This document shows, one piece after another, positions 27,388-34,556 of a DNA stretch of 64,000 bases (position 1 is the stretch's first letter; every line of letters starts with the position of its first letter). The notes beneath the pieces are model-generated. The model ran no database searches, was not told where the DNA came from, and was given only the letters and a program-made list of their open reading frames with translations. Source of the DNA: Rhynchopus euleeides. Lineage: Eukaryota > Euglenozoa > Diplonemea > Diplonemida > Diplonemidae. The stretch spans positions 496,001-560,000 of the forward strand of contig OY723314.1 of NCBI GenBank assembly GCA_963210315.1. The letters run 5' to 3'. The position numbers and the translations under genes are program-made.

Positions 27388-29060
27388 AAAAAAACAAGCA
27401 ACAAAAAAAAGCAAAACAAAAAGTAAAAGCACAACTATAAAAGTGGGCTTTTCAGTTCGAACCAACCAAATAATAAAGAAAGAAGTCAAAAAAAGCAAAA
27501 CAAACACACCGGGAAAAAAACAGTTGGGCGTGCCGTCCGCCAGGGATACACGCCTGCTTTCAAGGCGACAATAATGTTGCTGCCCCAGAGCCGAGTAGGG
27601 TGGTCAGCAATGCCCTCTTTTCTTGTTGTGTCTATTGTGCCCCAGTTGCGCGCGAGGAAACCCCTGCCAAAACAAGGCATCGTCAAGGCAAAGGCTCGAA
27701 GCCCCCGAGATGGTGCTCAGAGCGGCCTCCCTGGTCTGGGCTGCGCACTGGCTGCTTGTCAGCTTATCGTTGCGATGAACCCTTCCGCCCCTTGACTACC
27801 CCCCTTCCCCCTGCTCTGCACTGCGCTGAGTAGCGAGATGTTCACATATACACACGAGCATGGCCTGCACAAAGCTAGCCCACAGAGTAAAAAAACCAAT
27901 AGACATCTTGCACATTTAGCCCCCCTGTCAGACAAAAAGCCAACACGCACCCCGTGCGTGCAACCCCAAGCTGACAGGCTTGTGCACGTCACTACCTTGG
28001 TCGTCTTCTCACACGTCAGGTCCGGTGGCCGTTGATGCAACAGCAGAAAATAGACTGGTGGAAGGGTTGGCAAATCCTCTCTCAAAAATGCCTGACACCG
28101 ATATATATACACACACAGGGGGGAGGGGGTCGGACAAACGCACTGTGCCGGAAAGCTGAAAGTGAGAGAGAGTGAGTGAGTGTGAGTGTGATCGAAAGAG
28201 GGGTGGGTGGTTGGAGGACAGAGCCCTTTTCATTTCTTTTTTGTACAGCGGGGGCCCTCGCTACGAGTCACTGTGAGTCACGAGTCGTCAGTTGTCAGCC
28301 AAACATGGCTGACTTCTCACTTTTTCTCACTCAGTCACACTTGGTAGCGAGGGCCCCCAGCAGATATTATTTTTTTGCCAACCCCCCCCCCACCGTCACA
28401 CCCCACACCCTCCTGCGTGCAGCGTGTGTGTTAGCCGTTTGATTTTCTCTTTGCCATTGCCGATTTCTTCATTAATGATGCAGCACGGATACTCGCAGGG
28501 GGATAGGGGAAGGGGGTAGGGTCAAGCCCGTGGATCTGAATGCGTGGGGTCAGGATAAAGGGGAGGAGGAAGAGAGAAGGAGAGCGCGCGAGAGATGAGT
28601 CCGCCCACTCTTGGATGGGTGCGTGGGTGTGGTTGGATGGGGGGGTGGGGTGGGGTGGGGTGCACTGGAGAAGTTGCCCCGCCCGACCCACACACACACA
28701 CCCCCACCCAACCCAACCCGCCGCCGCCACGACATTTTTTCTCTTTCTCACTCCGGGGGGGGGGGGGGGGTGGAGTTTCTTGACCCGATATACGGTGCGG
28801 TAGGAATCACTCCCCCCCCACCGCCACCCACTTCTCTCGTTTTCCGTTATTTTATCGCCGCATTTCTTTATCCTGTTCAGACGGGAGGGGAGGGGCACGC
28901 ACTTTGCCTCATCACGGTTGCTTCACACATTTTGACTCCCCCCCCCCCCCCTCCCCCACCCCCTCCCCCCACGCACAGCACAAGCCGTGTGCCTCTCGCC
29001 AGGTCTCAGACACACTACCCGCAGTTCTGATCGAAAGGGTGAGAGTACCGGCTTTCTCCT

Positions 29061-29102
<42 letters not shown>

Positions 29103-29280
29103 ATGTACACCTTTACTTCCCCCCCTATATATCCCCCCCCCCCTCCGCCTCGCACCCCAATCCCCTCTCTCTCTCTCACCATACAAGATTGTGAAAAGGG
29201 GGGGGTGTGGGAGGGAGAGAGAGAACTGCCGGTTACGTCTTTACTTCCTTCCGTTTTCTCCGCATATTTTTTTTACTAGT
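27388..29280. other. Intergenic region
   Basis: A-rich at the left, then C/G-rich. It contains a 109-bp MITE (28250-28358), G and C runs near 28758 and 28938, and CT microsatellites near 29071 and 29165. No supported gene. Confidence 0.5.
28250..28358. mobile_element. 109-bp MITE, best copy
   Basis: Near-perfect inverted ends GGGGGCCCTCGCTAC with AGC on both sides (possible 3-bp target duplication). The interior continues the foldback with GTGAGTCACGAG and CTCACTCAGTCAC. Related copies are at 49950-50049 and 13545-13657. Confidence 0.75.
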
Positions 29281-29485
29281 TACGAGCGACGAAGCGTAGC
29301 GAAGTCGCGAAGTAACGAAGGAAATCGTACGACTGAAGCTTTGGATTAGCACCTCATGCCACTTCACAGGGCCTCTACACAGCCTTGAGACAGCAAGTGT
29401 GCGCTCAACAAAAAGTAGTCCGGAACTGTTCTCCCACAGTTGCTGGACAGGGTGTCTATAATAAAGCGAAAGGAGTACGATTTTT
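29281..29485 (+). repeat. Family-A dispersed repeat, good copy
   Basis: Begins with the hairpin-forming GCGACGAAGCGTAGCGAAGT CGC, then GGAAATCGTACGACTGAAGC, GATTAGCACC, CCACTTCACAGGGCCTC, CTTGAGACAGCAAGTGTGCG, GTAGTCCGGAACTGTTCTCC, GCTGGACAGGGTGTCTATAA and GGAGTACGATTTTT. AATCGTAC near the start and GTACGATT at the end form a short inverted repeat. Confidence 0.8.
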
Positions 29486-29754
29486 ACCCGCTTCTCTTCT
29501 TGTTTGACCCCCACCTCCACCCACTTCCCCACCTCCACCCTCACCCCTCGTCAGAGAGGCAGCAAACCCGGATTTGCGGGGTCTGTGTGCGTATCTTATA
29601 TGAAAGCGGCAACATCCCTCTCAGTGGATACAACAGAGGGTTGGATGGATGAGTGAATTGCTGGGAGATAAGATTTGGGGGGAAAACTTCAAAAAAAAGC
29701 CAGGGTTTTGTGACTTTGGGATCTATGGGATTGTCGCCCCAACGGTGTGGTTGT

Positions 29755-29807
29755 GTGTGGTGACCACGTTTTGTGTGGGGAGATCCTGCGCGGATCATTG
29801 CCCACCC
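29755..29807. repeat. Family-D 53-bp repeat, second copy
   Basis: Same as 16530-16582 as far as I can read, with unrelated flanks. See that entry for the possible fold. Confidence 0.6.
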
Positions 29808-29947
29808 CCGCCCACTTCTACGTCACAGCGGAGGCCCCACTCGGGTTAGAGTGTGGGGCCAACTCAGTGCCACTCCGGGGAGGAGGGCGTGCAGCATAGC
29901 CAGCGTGGTGTGTGTGGCAGCAATGTGTTGTGGTTGTGTGTGTGTGT

Positions 29948-30848
29948 GTGGTTATAAAGTTTTAAGGCGGTGTCGCCCTGCACGGGCAGTAGCACTTCCC
30001 CTTCAGTATCGCACTCCCGAAGGATTCCCCAACACGACGTGACACCGGTTTCGACGCGTACTCTTCGTACCCCTCCCCCCGGCCGCGTCTCTTCAGCGAA
30101 GAACCGGGGATAATCGGACCAGGGCTAGCTAAACCCTGGTGGTGTCACGGGTGGGGTTGGAGAGGGAGAAAAGGAAGAAATGAAGTTGCGAAAAAGTCAA
30201 ACACTGACACGTGAAATCAATAAAAAAGCGGTATATATCGCCCCCTTGCTGCGACAAAGACACTAAATAGTCAGGCCGCTCCAAGAGTCTTGAGGGCTTG
30301 AAGGGAGAAACAGGTTGCTGATGAGTCTCAGGAGCAGGCACCTTTTGTCCGCCCACATGACCTTCGCCCGAAGGCGAACCTCGTCCAGCTTGGCTCGATC
30401 GCCACAGAGAAGGGGATCATTCTCCGCTGTGGTGAACATCTTAAAAACCGAGGGTGCAGAGGTGGGGCAGCCCACTGGTGCGACAGCAGACCGCCCCCGG
30501 ATAGCTATAACTAGTGCATAGGAAGCATACGACGGCACACGCAACAGATGCCGAAGGCACAACGGCGGGTCACTTTTAACCACCAGAGGAGTGGCACTCC
30601 CGAGGGGTGGGGAAGGGGGGGTAGTCACAACACTTTCGAAGGAAGTAAAGGGGCAAATGGGATGTTTTGTGCAAGGTAGAAAGGAAGTCACAACATGAGG
30701 CAGGGGGGATTGCTCGTGTGTGTGTGTGTGTGTGTTGTACCTCGCAGCAGAGGCTATACAGGCAACATCAAGTTAAGATCAGTGTGGCTGCGGTGTGTTC
30801 TGCAACTGCGACAAGAGAAGTTTGTTCCCGTGTGGAGTGTGTATGTAA
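29948..30848. repeat. 0.9-kb dispersed repeat, copy 1
   Basis: Starts at GGTTATAAAGTTTTAAGGCG and ends at GTGTGTATGTAACG. It matches 61167-62066 with roughly ten differences seen by eye over 900 bases, and its first 350 bases match 30957-31306. Near the start, GTGACACC (about 30039) pairs with GGTGTCAC (about 30141); between them lie CCCCGG/CCGGGG and CCAGGG/CCCTGG helices, which suggests a folded RNA or DNA structure. A minus-strand 142-codon frame (30691-30263) is open in copies 1 and 3. Ends, transposase and target duplications are not evident. Confidence 0.75.
30263..30691 (-). CDS. Possible 142-aa protein in the 0.9-kb repeat
   Basis: Frame MTSFLPCTKHPICPFTSFES to WADKRCLLLRL, then ISNLFLPSSPQDSWSGLTI, conserved with a few residue changes at 61908-61480. 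The C-terminal half (FKMFTTAENDPLLCGDRAKL, then DEVRLRAKVMW) looks protein-like; the N-terminal half is less convincing. No family recognised. It could be chance, since both copies are young. Confidence 0.25.
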   Translation of the reverse strand: MTSFLPCTKHPICPFTSFESVVTTPPSPPLGSATPLVVKSDPPLCLRHLLRVPSYASYALVIAIRGRSAVAPVGCPTSAPSVFKMFTTAENDPLLCGDRAKLDEVRLRAKVMWADKRCLLLRLISNLFLPSSPQDSWSGLTI

Positions 30849-30930
30849 CGGGGCAGTAAAGGGGCAAATGGGATGTTTTGTGCAAGGTAGAAAGGAAGTC
30901 ACAACATGAGGCAGGGGGGATTGCTCATCA
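30645..30930. repeat. Direct pair of a 76-bp segment at the end of repeat copy 1
   Basis: The segment with AAAGGGGCAAATGGGATG and GGAAGTCACAACATGAGGCA occurs at about 30645-30721 and again at about 30855-30930, bracketing the last part of copy 1 and leading into copy 2. It suggests tandem array growth or template switching. Confidence 0.7.
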
Positions 30931-30956
30931 GGCCTGGGGGAATAGAGGGTTTGTGT

Positions 30957-31306
30957 GTGGTTATGAAGTTTTAAGGCGGTGTCGCCCTGCACGGGCAGTA
31001 GCACCTCCCCTTCAGTATCGCACTCCCGAAGGATTCCCCAACACGACGTGACACCGGTTTCGACGCGTACTCTTCGTACCCCTCCCCCCGGCCGCGTCTC
31101 TTCAGCGAAGAACCGGGGATAATCGGACCAGGGCTAGCTAAACCCTGGTGGTGTCACGGGTGGGGTTGGAGAGGGAGAAAAGGAAGAAATGAAGTTGCGA
31201 AAAAGTCAAACACTGACACGTGAAATCAATAAAAAATCGGTATATATCGCCCCCTTGCTGCGACAAAGACACTAAATAGTCAGGCCGCTCCAAGAGTCTT
31301 GAGGGC
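30957..31306. repeat. 0.9-kb dispersed repeat, truncated copy 2
   Basis: Contains only the first 350 bases of the unit (the folded part) and stops at CTTGAGGGCTTG, running into a GT microsatellite. Same orientation as copy 1, about 1 kb away. Confidence 0.8.
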
Positions 31307-31496
31307 TTGTGTGTGTGTGTGTGTGTTTGTGTATGGGTTTTCATACTAAAAAATGCACCATTCGCTCGCAGCAAAGACACTGTTCATCCGCAAAGGAACG
31401 CAAACCCCAAGTGTTTTTTTTGATAGTTCGGCGGAGCCAACTGGGGGGGAAACTTCTGTGCCTTTTAGCCCGGATCTTGCGACCCCCCCCCCCCTA

Positions 31497-32646
31497 GGGA
31501 AAACCTTAAGGGGGGAAAATTACGGTATTTTTCACATAGGCGAGGAACACGCACAAAATGGCTGTAAACTTGAAACCCCGGCCCCTGGGAGTATTTGGGG
31601 GCGGTCTGGGTGGTTTTTGGGGGTATTTGGCCACTTCTGAGCCAATCCGTGACCATGCTCAAAAAAGTGTCATGGTTTGGTTCCGGCCCCCTCATTTGAA
31701 CCACCCTTCCGAGCCCGTCCCGCCCAACTTGCCCGCAACATGCCGCCTTTTCTTGTCTTGGGTGGGCACTGATGCCTCCGGTTCAATTTGGGAGCAAATG
31801 CGTGTGACAAGCTTGGGAAGGAGCGTCTTCTCGCCAGCATTTCCTGATAACACTTGCTGCAGCGTCCACCGACCACTGCGCCTGCCGGTTTGTACACCGA
31901 ATAAGGCTTTGGAACCCACACCGGCATATTTTCCAAATACGCCAGTCCCAAACTCCACTCGCGCACCGTCTCCGGCCTCTCCTTTCCATCTGCGGCTGAG
32001 TTCCCCAGCATTCTGGCCGTCGTCCGGCATCTCTTTTAGCTCTTTCAGTGCTGCAATGAAGCGCGTAAGTGGGGGTGATGGTGCAGAGGACGGGGATCAT
32101 CGCCACTGAGAAGTGCCACTGCAGTGCCGTAGAGCCGGGGTGACACAGTTGATACACCACACCCACTTCGCTGTTGCCGTTTCCCCTGATGAAGTTCCAG
32201 ATGCATCCGACACCTCGGGGAGGGCACATAATAACGCCTCCCGAGCGACGCCCTTGCATTCGCAGACACACCCCGGTCTTGTTGAGGATATCGGCAGAAA
32301 CCTGACAGAACACTCGCTGAAATGCCATTTTTTTTGGCCCGGTAGTGCCCAGATGCCTCATCAGAGGCGGCAGAACGTGGTACATGACGGGGGATGGTGA
32401 TGACGCAGGTGACAGGGTGCTCGGGAGACTCAGCCGGGGAGGGGTTCGGTACCAAACCATGACATTTTTTTCAACACAGCGTTTCAGCCGCGTTCCGGGG
32501 CACCAAAGTGGGTGTCCCACACCCAGGGGCGGTTTCTGGGGTGGTCTGGCCACTTTTTCAGCATTTTTGGAGGGTTTATGGTGGAAAATTGCCTATGTCG
32601 AAAAATGTCGTAATTTTGACGGATTTCGGTACCTTAAGACGGTCCC
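31497..32646. mobile_element. 1150-bp TA-flanked element with about 200-bp inverted ends
   Basis: Ends GGGAAAACCTTAAGG and GGGACCGTCTTAAGG (complement) are flanked by TA (31495-31496 and 32647-32648) inside C runs on both outer sides. Inverted similarity continues through CATAGGC, CCACCATAAA/GTGGCCAGACC-type blocks and GTGTCATGGTTTGG versus CCAAACCATGACA. It has no transposase; the interior holds protein-like minus-strand frames (next entry). A Tc1/mariner- or pogo-related non-autonomous element is the simplest reading. Confidence 0.75.
31783..32553 (-). CDS. Unidentified open frame in the 31.5-32.6 kb element
   Basis: The 256-codon frame contains KKMAFQRVFCQVSADILNKT, then a Cys/Trp-rich stretch (VIMCPPRGVGCIWNFIRGNG, then EVGVVYQLCHPGSTALQWHF). 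The following part of the protein seems to continue in an overlapping frame (32030-31692, FGTGVFGKYAGVGSKALFGV). This looks like a decayed or spliced protein. Family unknown. Confidence 0.3.
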   Translation of the reverse strand: MARPPQKPPLGVGHPLWCPGTRLKRCVEKNVMVWYRTPPRLSLPSTLSPASSPSPVMYHVLPPLMRHLGTTGPKKMAFQRVFCQVSADILNKTGVCLRMQGRRSGGVIMCPPRGVGCIWNFIRGNGNSEVGVVYQLCHPGSTALQWHFSVAMIPVLCTITPTYALHCSTERAKRDAGRRPECWGTQPQMERRGRRRCASGVWDWRIWKICRCGFQSLIRCTNRQAQWSVDAAASVIRKCWREDAPSQACHTHLLPN

Positions 32647-33271
32647 TACCCCCCCCCCCTCTCACACCCCACATTCCCCACCACTTTCGTCAGACTGCAC
32701 CTTCTGAGTGAACTCCCCCCCGCATATTTTCTCACCAAGCATCTCACCCTTGCTGCTTGCTGCTTGCTCCCTTCTCCCCCCCCCCCCATTTTTGCCCCTC
32801 CTTCCGTCCTTCTACGTCTTCTTCCTCCGCCTCCTCCCCCCGTCCCCACAGAATCTCAGCACAAAAAAACACGAAAAGCGACCCCTCTCACCAGGGGGGC
32901 GCTGCGAAAAACACGGCCAAAACTCGTTCAAAATTGTTCAAAAAAAATAGCTCTGATCTGCAGGGCAAACAAACACGCACACCCACACACAACGCACGTG
33001 TGGATAGGCCGTCCCACATGCCAAGGTTGTGGTGATGCAGAATATATACAGAGATTGGTGAACATAGCCGCCTGCTTACCGCTCTCTCTCCCCCCCCCCT
33101 CCCTCCCTCTCCGCCCTTGCTTTCACTCTCGACGATCAAAACCCCCCCCCCCCTCTCTCTCCCTCCCCGTGCACTTCGCCCCTCCTTTTTGTCCTCTGAG
33201 ATGGGTATTTTGCGTTTCACCGAAGTGGTGATTACCCTTCATTGGGTTTCGGCAGGGGCGTGACGTCTGTT
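32647..33271. other. Short intergenic region
   Basis: C-rich sequence with a family-H repeat (32860-32948) and C/CT runs near 33088 and 33143. No gene. Confidence 0.5.
32860..32948 (+). repeat. Family-H repeat
   Basis: ACACGAAAAGCG, CCCCTCTCACCAGGGG hairpin, GCGAAAAACACGGCCAAAA and the CGTTCAAAATTGTTCAAAA pair. Nearly the same arrangement as in the kinase intron at 22781. Confidence 0.7.
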
Positions 33272-33397
33272 TTTTTTACCACAACAGGGAACCTGTCAGT
33301 GTCAAAAAGATAGTAGGCAGCGCTTGGGCAACAAATTCAACCTCCTCATCAGGCTGCGGAGTTGCTTTTGTTTTGCCCGGATTTGGCGCACAAACAA
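33272..33397 (+). repeat. Family-B repeat, left flank of tyrosine-recombinase element 1
   Basis: 126 bases that read as identical to 37498-37623 on the other side of the element. Landmarks are CCACAACAGGGAACCTGTCA, AAGATAGTAGGCAGCGCTT and GGATTTGGCGCACAAACAA. Confidence 0.85.
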
Positions 33398-33423
33398 AAC
33401 AACTTAGCACACACATCCAAACT

Positions 33424-34077
33424 ATGGACTCGAAGAAGGTCAACACACGCCAATACTTCGACGCTCAGGCGGTGTCATGGGAGGAAATCCCGGTGGTCAC
33501 CAGAGCCGACCTGCAAGAGTATGACGTTACCGAGGAGGTAATGCCAGCATGTGTATTCCCCAGCTGCCAGACGTCACACGTCATCGCGACGCGCTGTGTG
33601 CGGTGCGGACATCAAGGCAACAAAAAGTGCGTGACAGGCATGGTGCCGAAGGAGCGCGAAGCGGAGTTTCTTCGGCACCATGCCGACGAGACGTGGGTCT
33701 GCCCTGTCTGTTGCTGGCTCTTGTATGCCAGGCAACTCCACCTCGTGCAGAAGGCGGAGGAGCCGGGCGAGATGGTCGACAAGACGGCCAGGGAGGGTGT
33801 CGCCCGCATGGAGGCGAAGCTCGACTCCGTACTGGCCCAGCTGGCCAAGAACGGAAGGATCAAGTCCGATGGACACGGTCATGCGAACACATCCCCGATG
33901 GGGACAGAAACCTCCGATGGGGGTAGAGCCAAGCCCGATGGGCACGGACAACAGAGGAGCAACCCCGATGGGGCCAAGACCATGTCCGATGGACATGAAG
34001 AAAAGCCACTGGAAGGGTGGCCCCCGCGAGGGAGGACGACTTTGACGTGCGGCGTGTGGCCACGTGGGGAGCCCTGA
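33424..34077 (+). CDS. ORF1 of retrotransposon 1, zinc-finger protein
   Basis: 217 codons from the ATG at 33424. A cysteine/histidine cluster (CVFPSCQ, TRCVRCGHQGNKKC, WVCPVCC) has PHD-like spacing, followed by a helical segment and a run of short degenerate PDGHG-type repeats. Probably binds nucleic acid or chromatin. It overlaps the next ORF by about 60 bases. Confidence 0.65.
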   Translation: MDSKKVNTRQYFDAQAVSWEEIPVVTRADLQEYDVTEEVMPACVFPSCQTSHVIATRCVRCGHQGNKKCVTGMVPKEREAEFLRHHADETWVCPVCCWLLYARQLHLVQKAEEPGEMVDKTAREGVARMEAKLDSVLAQLAKNGRIKSDGHGHANTSPMGTETSDGGRAKPDGHGQQRSNPDGAKTMSDGHEEKPLEGWPPRGRTTLTCGVWPRGEP

Positions 34078-34556
34078 TAGGGAACCCGACGGGCCGGGCT
34101 GAGATCCGGCGCGATCTCCTGGAGTTTGTGAAGTACAGCGAGGTGCCGCGGGCGAGCACCGCGCCTGGGGGCGCCGTTCTGCATGAGATGAGGTTCCTCT
34201 GCGGACTGCTGAAGAGCATCCTGAAGAGCAAGCAGGACTTCATCCCTCCGCTAGTGCACTACCACGACATCGTCACCAGGCTGGTATCCCTCGCGTACGG
34301 CAGAGCGTATGGACTGGCGGCGCAGCAGCACTACGAGAACAGGATGGCGGGCGTGTCGCCCGCTACGCTTACCAAGGCGATGATGAACTCGATTGTGGGC
34401 ACTGCGGTGGAGGAGGGTCGGAAGGAGGAGCATGCCAGGGAGCAGGTGCGCGAGACATACCGCATGAAGCGTGAGGCGGAGAGGCTCAGCGTCGGGAGGC
34501 TCAGCGGCGGAGGAGGGCAGGGAAAGGCCGGCAAGAGGCCGAGGAACTCAATGTGA
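34017..34556 (+). CDS. Gag-like ORF of retrotransposon 1
   Basis: About 180 codons, mostly helical and charged (LLEFVKYSEVP, LCGLLKSILKSKQDFIPPL, RMKREAERLSVGRL), ending in a basic tail. Assigned gag-like by position, size and composition only. Confidence 0.5.
   Translation: MAPAREDDFDVRRVATWGALIGNPTGRAEIRRDLLEFVKYSEVPRASTAPGGAVLHEMRFLCGLLKSILKSKQDFIPPLVHYHDIVTRLVSLAYGRAYGLAAQQHYENRMAGVSPATLTKAMMNSIVGTAVEEGRKEEHAREQVRETYRMKREAERLSVGRLSGGGGQGKAGKRPRNSM

Noticed and set aside
30040-30155. GGTTTCGACG motif resembling the conserved start of bacterial tmRNA in the 0.9-kb repeat
   Set aside because: There is no T-loop, CCA end or tag frame in the right place, and the context is eukaryotic. The match is short.
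30310-30345. CTGATGAG sequence resembling a hammerhead ribozyme core
   Set aside because: No GAAA at the required position, and copy 3 changes the core to CTGGTGAG while otherwise nearly identical.
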